Shown here: positions 8,040-17,557 of the stretch, in pieces
Numbering within the stretch: position 1 is the stretch's first letter
How the letters are laid out: each line of letters begins with the position of its first letter
From: WJLG01 sp964602485
Lineage (GTDB): Bacteria; Patescibacteriota; Patescibacteriia; Patescibacteriales; WJLG01
Reading direction: 5' to 3'
Length of the DNA stretch: 56,776 nucleotides
Assembly: GCA_964602485.1 (NCBI GenBank)
Contig: CAZRQU010000006.1
Span: forward strand, 1 to 56,776
The notes under the pieces: model-generated
Database searches by the model: none
The model's input: only the letters and a program-made list of their open reading frames with translations
Told to the model about the DNA's origin: nothing
Position numbers and translations under genes: made by a program

Positions 8040-8453
8040 TTAATTATTACTTTTCTTTCGGCGTTTCGTTCTCTTTTCTCCTGTTTCTTCGTCCTTACTC
8101 TTGGCTGACCATCTTTCTCTTAGCCTTTTTTTCTTCTCCTCTTCTTCCAAAGAAAACACAACTACTGCTCCCCCTGCTTTCTTAGCTAAGAAATTATATA
8201 TCAAAGCTGTTAGGTATCCCTGGACAAACCCCCATAGACCGACCAACAAGGCTGAAAATAAACCGAACACAAAAGCCATGAACAGATTAAAAAGTATGAA
8301 TCCGAGCATCGGCCAGCCATCTATGCCCTGGCTTATTACCTCGAATATGAACAGGAAGAACATCAATAAAGAAACAACGAATCCGATAACGGCATAAAAC
8401 AGTCCGAATATCCGGCCCAATGAAAAAGGTTTTATCTTTTTTATTATCACCAT
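8040..8453 (-). CDS. Hypothetical membrane protein, DUF3566-like
   Basis: A 137-residue protein with two or three hydrophobic segments (about residues 15-40 and 48-95) and a very basic C-terminal tail. The N-terminal IKKIKPFSLGRIFGLFYAVIG followed by long TM segments resembles the DUF3566 type of small membrane proteins; that match is from memory and not tested. It lies 24 nt after pheT in the same operon. Function unknown. Confidence 0.55.
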   Translation of the reverse strand: MVIIKKIKPFSLGRIFGLFYAVIGFVVSLLMFFLFIFEVISQGIDGWPMLGFILFNLFMAFVFGLFSALLVGLWGFVQGYLTALIYNFLAKKAGGAVVVFSLEEEEKKKRLRERWSAKSKDEETGEKRTKRRKKSNN

Positions 8454-8477
8454 ACTCCTTGCGTCTTCTTGAAAATA

Positions 8478-10901
8478 TTAAAAATCCCTGATCTTGGCTT
8501 CGTACTTCTCTTCCAATTCTTTGCATATCTTATCAGCCAATCTTTCCGCTTCGGCTGATTCCAAAGTGCGGTCATTGGCTTGATACCTTATATGGAAAGC
8601 CAAGCTCTTTTTGTCCTTTCCCAGGTTATCGCCCTCGTAAACATCAAAGAGCTCTACCTCGGAAACCAATTCATCGAATTCCTCGATCTCTTTCTTTATA
8701 TCATTATATAATACTTTGCTATCGACAACAAAAGCCAGATCCCTTTCTATGGCTGGGTATTTAGCCGGCTCCTTATATTCATCGGCCTTGGAATTAGAAT
8801 GTATATCAACCAATTCTGACAAGCTCAATTCGGCTATGGCCACCTCTTTCTTTATGCCTAGCTTGTTCAAAACACCCTTTTGAGATCTGAAAACAAAACC
8901 AATATCACGTTCACCCATCTTCACCGGCGCATAAGTGGCCTTATCCGCCCAATCAGGCGTCATTTCAGAAACTTCATAAGAACAACTCACGCCCAAGCTC
9001 TCAGCTAGATACTCCAGCTTGCCTTTGACCTTCTTGTAAACATCATCTTTCTCAGAACCCGCTTCTAAAAAACCGATCTTTTTTTCTTGATAAGGTAAAT
9101 TTTCGGCTCCGTCCGGATCTTTATTGACCCCGCCTTGGGAATCAAGATATATATTACCTATCTCGAACAGGGATACTCTTTCATATCTGGCTTGATTGGT
9201 CTTGACGTTATCCAACATATTGGTGAAAAGGTGCTGTCTTAATAAAGTATGGATGTTAGAGATGGGATTAGCCAAACGTATATAGGAAGATGGGGTAATT
9301 TTCAATTTCTTCAGCTTATCCTCGGAAACGAATGAATAGTTATAAACTTCGGACATACGAGCACCGCCTGCTAAAAGCCCTTTCACTTTTCTTTCAAAGA
9401 CTCTTTCTTTGTTCTCTATCGGCGCTTTCATTGGAACCAGAGGAGCTTTGGTCTCCAGATGGTCATATCCGTATATTCTGACAACTTCCTCTACTATATC
9501 GTCTTTGATATCTATATCCTTAGTGGCTCTCCAAGAAGGGACTCCGATCTTCCAGTTACGGCCATCCTTATCTATGGTAAATCCAAGACCGGTCAGAATG
9601 GATCCCACTTTGTCCTCCTTTAATTCTTGGCCCACTTTTCCGTTCAGCCAATCCATATCGACCTCAATGACCTTCTTTTCTTTGTTGGAATTATACAGAT
9701 CGAACGCCTGGCTGGCCACCTTAGCCTTAGGACAAGTCTCTTTCAATATGGCCAAACACCTGGCCAAGGCCGGCATGGTCATCTCAGGGTTCAAGGCCTT
9801 TTCAAAACGCATTGATGATTCTGTTCTCAATCCCAGCTTGGTCGATGTCCTTCTTATATTGACCGGTTCAAAATTGGCAGACTCCAAAAGTATTGACCTG
9901 GTATCAACTCCGACCTCGCTATCCTTGCCTCCCATAACACCGGCAACAGCCAAGGCTTGTTTCTTGTCGCCTATCAAAAGCATTGAAGGGTCAAGCTCTC
10001 TTTCTTCTCCATCCAAAGTTTCCATCTTTTCTCCCTTTTTAGCTCTTCTAACAATGATATCTTCCACTTTGCCGGCGTCAAAAGCATGCAGAGGCTGTCC
10101 AAGCTCCAACATAACATAGTTGGTAGCATCCACTATATTATTTATCGGCCTCATTCCAGCAACGGTCAAACGATCCTTTATCCATTTGGGTGATTCCTTA
10201 ACGGCTAAACCCTCTATCTTAACTGCTGAATATCTGGGGCAAAGTTCCTTGTCTTCCACTTTGATGTTCAATTCTTGTTGACTCTTTGAGGCTATCTTGC
10301 CTTCTAATATTTCTTTGAATTTCTTGGTGGTCTTTTTCTCCAAGAAAACCGCGATCTCCCTGGCCATGCCCAAATGACCCCAAAGGTCGGGCCGATTGGT
10401 GATGGATTTGTTATCTATTTCAAAAGCTACGTCGTCCATTTTTAAATGATCAGCCAATGGTTTGCCTACTTTAGCACTCTTATCCAAAACCATTATCCCG
10501 CTATGGTCCTCCCCTAGGCCGAGCTCATCTTCGGCACAGATCATTCCTTGGGACATCTCGCCCCTGACCTTCCTTTCTTCTATCACTAAGCCGTTAGGCA
10601 ATTCAGAGCCGACAAGAGCCACAGCTACCTTTTGCCCTTCTTCCAGATTAGGAGCGCCGCAAACTATATGCAAAGTCTGGCCAACTCCGGCATCTACTTC
10701 GGACAATCTCAATCTGTCGGCGTCAGGATGATCCTTTACACTCAAAACCTTACCAACAACGATATTCTCGAATTTGTCTGCTTGGGTTTCCACTCCATCC
10801 ACCTCAACAGTATGTATGGTCAATTTCACTCCCAGCTCCTTAGAGGATAGGCCCTTAGGAATGTCCACTAGCTCCTTTAGCCAATTTAGTGATAAATACA
10901 T
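8478..10901 (-). CDS. pheT: Phenylalanyl-tRNA synthetase beta subunit
   Basis: The 807-residue product is a full-length beta subunit of the alpha2-beta2 enzyme that charges tRNA-Phe. In order it shows: an N-terminal part with YLSLNWLKELVDIP; an EMAP/OB-type tRNA-binding domain at about 42-150 (VGKVLSVKDHPDADRLRL); a B3/4 editing domain (about 210-370, GQPLHAFDAGKV); a B5 domain (about 400-475); the catalytic-like core; and a ferredoxin-fold anticodon-binding domain at the C-terminus (about 715-807, YPAIERDLAFVVD). It lies 52 nt after pheS. The gap holds repeated TTAG/TTGATC-type short repeats and no SD. Confidence 0.97.
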   Translation of the reverse strand: MYLSLNWLKELVDIPKGLSSKELGVKLTIHTVEVDGVETQADKFENIVVGKVLSVKDHPDADRLRLSEVDAGVGQTLHIVCGAPNLEEGQKVAVALVGSELPNGLVIEERKVRGEMSQGMICAEDELGLGEDHSGIMVLDKSAKVGKPLADHLKMDDVAFEIDNKSITNRPDLWGHLGMAREIAVFLEKKTTKKFKEILEGKIASKSQQELNIKVEDKELCPRYSAVKIEGLAVKESPKWIKDRLTVAGMRPINNIVDATNYVMLELGQPLHAFDAGKVEDIIVRRAKKGEKMETLDGEERELDPSMLLIGDKKQALAVAGVMGGKDSEVGVDTRSILLESANFEPVNIRRTSTKLGLRTESSMRFEKALNPEMTMPALARCLAILKETCPKAKVASQAFDLYNSNKEKKVIEVDMDWLNGKVGQELKEDKVGSILTGLGFTIDKDGRNWKIGVPSWRATKDIDIKDDIVEEVVRIYGYDHLETKAPLVPMKAPIENKERVFERKVKGLLAGGARMSEVYNYSFVSEDKLKKLKITPSSYIRLANPISNIHTLLRQHLFTNMLDNVKTNQARYERVSLFEIGNIYLDSQGGVNKDPDGAENLPYQEKKIGFLEAGSEKDDVYKKVKGKLEYLAESLGVSCSYEVSEMTPDWADKATYAPVKMGERDIGFVFRSQKGVLNKLGIKKEVAIAELSLSELVDIHSNSKADEYKEPAKYPAIERDLAFVVDSKVLYNDIKKEIEEFDELVSEVELFDVYEGDNLGKDKKSLAFHIRYQANDRTLESAEAERLADKICKELEEKYEAKIRDF

Positions 10902-10953
10902 ATACTAGTTACTTAGTTAATTGGTTATTTAGTTGATCGATCTTAAGGATCAC

Positions 10954-11982
10954 TTAAAACTGCTCAAGAAAACGCAGGTCGCCGCTATTAAAAAGACGGA
11001 TATCCTTTATGCCGTATCTCATCATGGCCAAACGGGTCAAGCCAAGACCAAAAGCAAAACCTTGATATTCTTCCGGGTCCAAGCCCCCGGCTTTCAGAAC
11101 GTTAGGATGGACCAAGCCGGCCGGTAAAAGCTCCAGCCAGCCGGAGTTCTTGCAAGTAGGGCATCCTTGTCCGCCGCAAATAGTGCATTTTATATCCAGT
11201 TCTATGCCAGGTTCCACAAAAGGAAAATACCCAGGTCTAACCCTTACTTCCATATCCCTCTTGAATATCCCGCGCAACAATTCCTTCATAACCTCTATCA
11301 GATTTCCCATGGATATATTCTTGTCTACCATCAATCCTTCCATCTGATCAAAAGTATGCTCATGGCAGGCATCAATGGCCTCGGAACGGAAAACTCGTCC
11401 GGGCACCACGCAACGCAAGGGCGCGCCATATTTCTCCATTGCTCTAACTTGAACCGATGAAGTATGAGTGCGCATAACCAGATCAAATTCTCCTTTTTCG
11501 TTCTTCTTATCTATATAGAAGGTGTCTTGCATATCGCGGGCCGGATGATCTTTGGGTATGTTCACCGCTTCGAAACAATAATGATCGCTTTCCAATTCCG
11601 GACCATCGGCCACAAAGAACCCCATAGATGTAAAAATGTCTTCCAATTCGCTTTTTATCTTGCTTATGGGATGAATATGTCCTCGCTCGACCCCTTCTCC
11701 CGGAAGAGTAACATCAATGAAAGGATCATCGGCCTTGCCTTTAAAAAAAGAGTTCTTGACCGCTTTGACCTTTGCTTCCATTTCCTTTTTTAGGTCATTG
11801 GCCATTTTGCCGATATCTTTCCTTTCTTCAGCTGACAGGTCCTTTATCTTCTTCAAAAGTTGACTCAACTCGCCCTTACGTCCTAAATATTTATTTTCCA
11901 GATCCTCAATATCGGTTTTTTCCTTTATTGAATCAAGCTTTTTTGATATTTCCGATCTTATTTTTTCCAATTCACTCTTCAT
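10954..11982 (-). CDS. pheS: Phenylalanyl-tRNA synthetase alpha subunit
   Basis: The 342-residue alpha subunit holds the class II aminoacylation site. It has an N-terminal coiled coil (about 1-90), then the class II core. Visible signatures are HPARDMQDTFYI, GRVFRSEAIDACHEHTFDQMEG and the C-terminal GFAFGLGLTRLAMMRYG (motif 3). A Cys-rich insert CTICGGQGCPTCKNSGW is of the type seen in other bacterial PheS proteins. It follows a small membrane-protein gene by 15 nt and precedes pheT in one operon. Confidence 0.97.
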   Translation of the reverse strand: MKSELEKIRSEISKKLDSIKEKTDIEDLENKYLGRKGELSQLLKKIKDLSAEERKDIGKMANDLKKEMEAKVKAVKNSFFKGKADDPFIDVTLPGEGVERGHIHPISKIKSELEDIFTSMGFFVADGPELESDHYCFEAVNIPKDHPARDMQDTFYIDKKNEKGEFDLVMRTHTSSVQVRAMEKYGAPLRCVVPGRVFRSEAIDACHEHTFDQMEGLMVDKNISMGNLIEVMKELLRGIFKRDMEVRVRPGYFPFVEPGIELDIKCTICGGQGCPTCKNSGWLELLPAGLVHPNVLKAGGLDPEEYQGFAFGLGLTRLAMMRYGIKDIRLFNSGDLRFLEQF

Positions 11983-11997
11983 ATATTTATTTAATGA

Positions 11998-12393
11998 TTA
12001 ATCATGTTTGACTATCCGGCTTTTTTCCCGACTAACCCAAAAATATTCTAAAAGAAAAATGCCTATAACCAACAAGAACAGGTTCACCCAAGTAAAAAGA
12101 CCTTTTTCTAAAAGCATCAATATGATCATTATCAACAATGACATCAAGAACGACTGCCTAAAAGCTTCAGCCACTTGCCTGAAGACCAGGGCTTTCTTAA
12201 GTATCTTGAACCTGACCAAAAACCCAACTATTGAAAAGGTGCCGGCCAAGGATAATCCCAGGGAACAATAGAAAAGGACAAAGCCCAGCCAGTTGGTTCC
12301 TTCCGGATCTATCATATTGATGACAAAAACAAAAGTTCCCCAACAGACAGAGGTGGCGATGCTCATTAATATAAGATAGCTCTTTAAGGTCAT
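11998..12393 (-). CDS. Hypothetical four-TM membrane protein
   Basis: A 131-residue protein with four hydrophobic segments at roughly residues 5-27, 33-60, 83-100 and 103-120, ending in a short basic tail. There is no catalytic motif. It lies between mscS and pheS in the same operon; this arrangement suggests stable co-expression but does not reveal its role. Function unknown. Confidence 0.6.
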   Translation of the reverse strand: MTLKSYLILMSIATSVCWGTFVFVINMIDPEGTNWLGFVLFYCSLGLSLAGTFSIVGFLVRFKILKKALVFRQVAEAFRQSFLMSLLIMIILMLLEKGLFTWVNLFLLVIGIFLLEYFWVSREKSRIVKHD

Positions 12394-12423
12394 ATTCGAT
12401 CGATCAAGTACTTAGTTGATCGT

Positions 12424-13494
12424 TTATTTTTTAACGTGAATGGTTTGGGTCGGGAAAGCGAATTCTATCTTTTCTTGCTCGAACCTATCCACCAAAGCCA
12501 AGTTTATAGCCTGCTGAGTATCCATATATTCATTGTAGTCGCCGGAATTCAAATAATAGACCACCTCGTATACCAAGCTTGAATCAGCAAAATTACGAAA
12601 ATGGGCTCGATCGAATTCCACATCAGCTTGAGCCTCTATTATCTGCTTGACCTGGGCCGGTATTTTTTCCAACTTGGCCTTAGGAGTATCATAGGTGACG
12701 CCGAACTCAAAGACTATTCGACGCTTGGCCATTTTGCCATAGTTATTGACGCGAGCCGAAGTAAGCTCGGAATTTGATATTACCAATTCCTGCCCCTGTA
12801 AAGTTTGGATCCTGGTGCTTTTGATACCGATATTCTGAACTACCCCCATATCCGATCCAACTATGATGAAATCACCTATCTTGAACGGTTTATCAAAATA
12901 GATCGAAAGGGAGGAAAAAAGGTCGGATAAGATATTTTGAACCGCCAAAGCCACAGCCACGCCTCCAATGCCAAGTCCAGCCACCAAAGAGGTAACATTG
13001 TAGCCCATATTGGAAAGCACCAGAACAATAGCTCCGGTCCAAAGGACTATCTTGGCCAATATCTTCATTAATCTAACTATGCCTACATCCTGGCCGTTGC
13101 CTTCTCTTTCTTCAACCATCCTTCTGGCGCCAAAGTCTATCAACCTTTCAGCTATCTTTATGAAATAATAAACGACCGCGATCAAAAAGATGTAATAAGC
13201 ACCTTTGGATATCCAAGCAGAGACGCTTAAGAAATTAAGTGAAAAATAAAAAGCTACAAAAACATAAAAAGGCCAATGAATGGAATTAAGTCCGGCAATG
13301 ACCATATCGTCTATCTCGTTCTTGGTCTTGTCGCTCAACTTCTTTAGCTTAGAAATGATCACTCCTTTGAATATCCTAAGGACAACTATAGAGAGAACGA
13401 AAACCGCCAAGGCGATCATCCAAGCTTTCAAAGGGTTGCCCAAAAGATCAACGAACCAAACAGTGTTGGTATCTATCATGGTCTTTAGATCCAT
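12424..13494 (-). CDS. mscS: Small-conductance mechanosensitive channel, MscS family
   Basis: The 356-residue protein opens as a channel under membrane tension and protects cells from hypo-osmotic shock. It has N-terminal TM segments, then the pore helix region (LVAGLGIGGVAVALAVQNIL, about 170-190). The beta domain follows with DFIIVGSDMGVVQNIGIKST, and then the C-terminal alpha/beta domain. Gly/Ala packing along the pore helix is typical. It starts 6 nt after valS ends and is part of the same operon. Confidence 0.93.
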   Translation of the reverse strand: MDLKTMIDTNTVWFVDLLGNPLKAWMIALAVFVLSIVVLRIFKGVIISKLKKLSDKTKNEIDDMVIAGLNSIHWPFYVFVAFYFSLNFLSVSAWISKGAYYIFLIAVVYYFIKIAERLIDFGARRMVEEREGNGQDVGIVRLMKILAKIVLWTGAIVLVLSNMGYNVTSLVAGLGIGGVAVALAVQNILSDLFSSLSIYFDKPFKIGDFIIVGSDMGVVQNIGIKSTRIQTLQGQELVISNSELTSARVNNYGKMAKRRIVFEFGVTYDTPKAKLEKIPAQVKQIIEAQADVEFDRAHFRNFADSSLVYEVVYYLNSGDYNEYMDTQQAINLALVDRFEQEKIEFAFPTQTIHVKK

Positions 13495-13500
13495 ATGATT

Positions 13501-16155
13501 TTAATCTAAATTGTTATATTGCTCTTTTAATTTATCCAAATTTTTCTTGAATTCGGCTAAACGTCGCCTTTCGGAATCAACAATATCCTTAGGAGCATTG
13601 TTAATAAATGCTTCGTTGTTCAATTTATTCTCAACTCTCTTCGACCCTTTTTCCAAAGTTTCTATCTCGTTGCCCAGTCTCTTTCTTTCCTTTTCCGGAT
13701 CAATAGCGCCCAAAAGGTAAATATCCACGCCGCCGGCAGTTCCGAAGATCGCCTTGGCCATCTTCTCTCCTTTTTCTTTTATCTCTACTTCTTCAACGCC
13801 TGTTTTTAAATTCTTTATGAAAATATCGTTTTCTTTCAAAATTCCCGCCTTATCACCGGCATAGATCACCGCCTTCACCTTCTTGGCCGGCTCAACCCTG
13901 TTCTCTGACCTGATATTCCTGATCTCTTTAATGACATCGATCATCAAATTGAATTCATTGACGCCCACGAACTCTTTGACAGACACTCCCTTGAAATCTT
14001 TTTGGGTCGGCCATTTTTGGACCATCAACATATTACTATTGAATTCAGACCAGATGGCTTCAGTAGCAAAAGGAATGAACGGATGCCAAAGTTTAAGCAG
14101 GTTCCTAATGACATAAAGAAGAACAGCTCCTTTTTCCGAAGACTTATCGAACTTACTGGCTTCGACATACCAATCGGCCAACTCGTCCCAAGTAAAACTT
14201 TTCAGCTTATCGCCGGCAAAGGAAAGGTCGTAAGAACTTATATCCTCGGTCACCTCGGCGATCAGGACGCTTAATTTATTGAGTATCCATTTATCAGCAT
14301 CGGTCAATTTGCTTTCGTCTATCTCTCGATCATCCTCTTCGTCAACTGTCTGCAATATATAACGAGAGATGTTCCAAAGCTTGTTCACGAAATTCCTGAA
14401 CTGACCGATCTTCTCCTCTCCTAGTTTAAGATTATTGCCAGGAGTGTTGCCAATAAGCAGAGAAAGTCTGACTGGGTCAGTGCCGAATTTATCGATCACT
14501 TCTATCGGATCTATGCCGTTACCTTTGGATTTGCTCATCTTCTTGCCTTTCTCGTCCAAAACCATCCCGTGCAGATAAACATCAGAGAACGGCTTTTCAT
14601 CCAAGGCATAATAAGACATCATTATCATTCTGGAAACCCAAAGAGTTATTATCTCAAATCCTGTTTCTAGAACTTGGGTTGGATGGTAGGTGGCCAGATC
14701 TCCGGTCTTAACGCCATTTTTGAAATTATCCGGCCAACCAAGAGTGGAAAAGGTCCACATACCGGAAGAGAACCAAGTATCCAAAGTATCCTCATCCCGC
14801 ACCCAATCATCACCCTCTGGCGCTTCTTCTCCTACATAAATTTCATCTCCTTTGTACCAAGCGGGTATCCTGTGCCCGAACCAGATCTGTCTGGATATGC
14901 ACCAATCATGCAAATTCTCCATCCAGCGCATATACATATTTTCGAATCTCTCCGGGACGAACTTTATCTCTTTGGTGGAAGCGGCGGAAATGGCCTTACC
15001 CTTAATGGACTCTCCTTCCAGTCTATCTAACTTCTTGTCCACATCAACGAACCACTGTTTGGAAGGAAGCGGTTCTATTGGATGGTCGCAACGATAACAG
15101 ATGGAAAGATTATTCTCTATTTCCTCTTCTTTTTCCACCAGTCCTTTGTCTTTTAATTTTTGGGCTATTCTCTCTTTGGCTTCTTTAGCGCTAAGGCCGG
15201 AAAACTCTCCAAAACCCTCTTTGATCTTGGCATCCTCATCTATCACACTAACCAAAGGCAGATCATTCTTTAAAGCCATTTGATAATCAGCCATGGAGTG
15301 AGCCGGTGTAACGCCCAGGGCGCCGGTGCCGAATTCCATATCCACTTGCGGGTCGGCGATCACTTTTATTTTCAAAACTACGCCAAGAAAGTCAACCTCG
15401 AACTCTTGGTCGATATATTTTTTGTATCTTTCATCTTTAGGGTTAACCGCTATGGCCGTATCGCCAAGCTTGGTTTCCGGACGAGTGGTCGATATTGATA
15501 TTGGAAAATCCTTTGAATATTTAAAAGTATAGAATTTAACATTCTGCTGGGTCTTGTGCTCTACTTCGTCATCAGCCAAAGTCGAATGGCAACGCGGACA
15601 CCAATTGATCACTCGCTCACCGCGATATATCACTCCCTCTTCATACATGTCCAAAAACATCTTCTTAACCGCTTTCTGCCTTTGCTCATCAAGGGTAAAG
15701 GCTTCTCTGGACCAATCTATGGAAGCACCCATTTTCCTGACCTGGTTCAATATGGTGGCTTGGGTTTCGGCTAAGAATTTATCAACCTCTTTTAAAAATT
15801 TTTCCCGCCCCAACTCTTGCCGGCTGACGCCTTCTTTCAAAAGTCTTTTTTCCACCACGTTCTGGGTGGCTATGGCGGCATGGTCGGTTCCCGGGATCCA
15901 AAGGGTTTTATAGCCGTTCATCCTATGAAAACGAACCAAAAGATCCTCGATGGCCAGCATGGAAGAATGGCCAAGATGAAGTTTGGCAGTAATGTTCGGC
16001 GGAGGTAGGACAATAGTATAACTTTCGGCATTCTCTTCTACCAGACCATCTTCTATCATCTTGTCCGGACTAAAATAACCGGACTCTTCCCATTTTTCAT
16101 AGATATCCTGCTCATACCTTTTGGCGTCGTATTGTTTTTGCAGATCTTTTATCAT
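13501..16155 (-). CDS. valS: Valyl-tRNA synthetase
   Basis: Class I synthetase that charges tRNA-Val. The HIGH-type motif is HLGHS in PPPNITAKLHLGHS near the N-terminus, the KMSKS motif appears as KKMSKSKGNGIDP, the CP1 editing domain lies between them, and a C-terminal coiled coil ends the protein. I prefer the ATG at 16155 (884 residues, start MIKDLQKQYDAKRYE, as in other ValRS); a TTG nine codons upstream (16182) is possible but adds a non-conserved stretch. It is the first gene of the operon running to 7623. The 16183-16300 gap is AT-rich and should contain its promoter. Confidence 0.96.
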   Translation of the reverse strand: MIKDLQKQYDAKRYEQDIYEKWEESGYFSPDKMIEDGLVEENAESYTIVLPPPNITAKLHLGHSSMLAIEDLLVRFHRMNGYKTLWIPGTDHAAIATQNVVEKRLLKEGVSRQELGREKFLKEVDKFLAETQATILNQVRKMGASIDWSREAFTLDEQRQKAVKKMFLDMYEEGVIYRGERVINWCPRCHSTLADDEVEHKTQQNVKFYTFKYSKDFPISISTTRPETKLGDTAIAVNPKDERYKKYIDQEFEVDFLGVVLKIKVIADPQVDMEFGTGALGVTPAHSMADYQMALKNDLPLVSVIDEDAKIKEGFGEFSGLSAKEAKERIAQKLKDKGLVEKEEEIENNLSICYRCDHPIEPLPSKQWFVDVDKKLDRLEGESIKGKAISAASTKEIKFVPERFENMYMRWMENLHDWCISRQIWFGHRIPAWYKGDEIYVGEEAPEGDDWVRDEDTLDTWFSSGMWTFSTLGWPDNFKNGVKTGDLATYHPTQVLETGFEIITLWVSRMIMMSYYALDEKPFSDVYLHGMVLDEKGKKMSKSKGNGIDPIEVIDKFGTDPVRLSLLIGNTPGNNLKLGEEKIGQFRNFVNKLWNISRYILQTVDEEDDREIDESKLTDADKWILNKLSVLIAEVTEDISSYDLSFAGDKLKSFTWDELADWYVEASKFDKSSEKGAVLLYVIRNLLKLWHPFIPFATEAIWSEFNSNMLMVQKWPTQKDFKGVSVKEFVGVNEFNLMIDVIKEIRNIRSENRVEPAKKVKAVIYAGDKAGILKENDIFIKNLKTGVEEVEIKEKGEKMAKAIFGTAGGVDIYLLGAIDPEKERKRLGNEIETLEKGSKRVENKLNNEAFINNAPKDIVDSERRRLAEFKKNLDKLKEQYNNLD

Positions 16156-16301
16156 AAACCGCTTAAACCCAATAATAACCAAAAACCTTTTTAAGCCTTT
16201 GGTCTTAAAACTTTATTTTCTTTATTATTAGCCGTTTTGGCTCTTTTATTTATATATTTAGACTATCAAAAAAGACCGGGCTTGGCAAGCTTGAAGTCAA
16301 A

Positions 16302-16337
16302 TAAAAAAGCGTCTTGGAAACTATCTCCAAGACGCTT
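16302..16337 (-). terminator. Terminator of the leu gene pair
   Basis: On the minus strand, AAGCGTCTTGGA and TCCAAGACGCTT form a perfect 12-bp stem with a 7-nt loop, followed by TTTTATTT. Confidence 0.9.
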
Positions 16338-16357
16338 GGCTTTTTGACCCGCCAAGG

Positions 16358-17557
16358 TCATTGATCAACTTTGGAAAAATGCCCGAGGATCAGCTCTCCC
16401 ATCTTAACGGTGCCAACCACTTTCTCTTCGGGGTTTCGCTCTTTTCCTTCGGTCAGATCACAGGTGCGATAACCGTTTACCAGAACGCTCTTGACCGCCT
16501 TTCTGATCATTGTCGCGCCCTGTGCTCCTTTTTTACCGTCTTCCCGGCAAAGGAGATCAAGCATCAAAGCACCGGTCAATATCCGCCCGATCGGATTGGC
16601 CTTATCTTTTCCGGCCAGATCACAAGCTGTGCCGGCTCCGGATTCGAACATGGCCATTTTGGTCTTAGGACCATAGGACCAGGACTGCATCATCCCCATA
16701 GAGCCGACCGACTCATTGGCTCCGTCAGTGAGCACATCCCCGTGTTCGTTACCGCAGGCGATCACGAAACCTTTGAAGCGAGCCGGGTTGAACAGGTTCT
16801 GACAAGCATTGTCCGAGAACATATGCTCCATCTGAACATCAGGGAATTCCTGATCATGTATCCGGCAGGCTATCTTGTGCCAGAAGACATAACGCGGCAT
16901 CACGTTATGCTTATCGATGACCAGAAGCCCTTTGCCTTCCTGTTTGGCCTTCTTGAACAAATGGCGAAAATACAGCTCCACCGATTCCCGGCGATAATAA
17001 GCCAGATCCACGACCAATTCTTCTTCGCCGACCACCTGATCCTTTTGCAGGATCTTGAGCTCGACATCGCCTACTAGTTTGTAGGCCTGGCCAAGCTCCT
17101 TGTTGCCGTAGTAGGAGTCTTCCAAAAGGAAACGCACCCACTCCTCGACCAACCCGTCTTCCGGTATTAAGTCGGGGCGAACTTTGGAAATGGATCTGAG
17201 CTCAGGGTAGAAAGCAACCGGCCGGAAATTGAACATCAAGCCCATCAGCTTACGCAGAGTAAGCAAGCATTTGGCTTCCGGCTTCATGCTCGGAAACTTC
17301 TTGCCCAAGGTCTTGTCCAGCTCCTTGTCGCCAACGCCACCGAAGAATACCAATCCGGACTCCTTGATACGAGAAACCGAGTCCGGCGGACAAGTATCGC
17401 CACGCTCTTGGAAAGCAGACCAGCCCATCGGGATCGGGTCGAAAGAAATATCCAGTCCGTCCAGCCGAGCTGCCTCTTTGACGACTCCGGCAGCCACCAG
17501 CATCATTTCCGGAGCCGAACCGTCTCCATAGACGATCGGTATATCGACTTTCTTCAT
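16358..17557 (-). CDS. Isocitrate/isopropylmalate dehydrogenase family, LeuB-like
   Basis: The 399-residue protein belongs to the beta-decarboxylating dehydrogenases, which oxidise and decarboxylate malate-type substrates with NAD(P). Visible signatures are PEAKCLLTLRK with NFRP (the substrate loop of the LeuB type), IDKHNVM, DNACQNLFNPARF, GDVLTDGANESVGSMGM and DLAGKDKANPIGRILTG. The loop favours 3-isopropylmalate over isocitrate, but the cofactor region (FESGAGTACD instead of the usual EPIHGSAPD) is divergent, so specificity is uncertain. Its ATG overlaps the TGA of the isomerase gene in ATGA, with AAAGGAG upstream. Codons and G+C differ from the flanking operons. No leuA is in the window. 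Confidence 0.8.
   Translation of the reverse strand: MKKVDIPIVYGDGSAPEMMLVAAGVVKEAARLDGLDISFDPIPMGWSAFQERGDTCPPDSVSRIKESGLVFFGGVGDKELDKTLGKKFPSMKPEAKCLLTLRKLMGLMFNFRPVAFYPELRSISKVRPDLIPEDGLVEEWVRFLLEDSYYGNKELGQAYKLVGDVELKILQKDQVVGEEELVVDLAYYRRESVELYFRHLFKKAKQEGKGLLVIDKHNVMPRYVFWHKIACRIHDQEFPDVQMEHMFSDNACQNLFNPARFKGFVIACGNEHGDVLTDGANESVGSMGMMQSWSYGPKTKMAMFESGAGTACDLAGKDKANPIGRILTGALMLDLLCREDGKKGAQGATMIRKAVKSVLVNGYRTCDLTEGKERNPEEKVVGTVKMGELILGHFSKVDQ

Noticed and set aside
9409..10119. A 236-codon plus-strand frame opposite pheT
   Set aside because: pheT covers this stretch with clear domain matches, and the opposing frame has no start signal.
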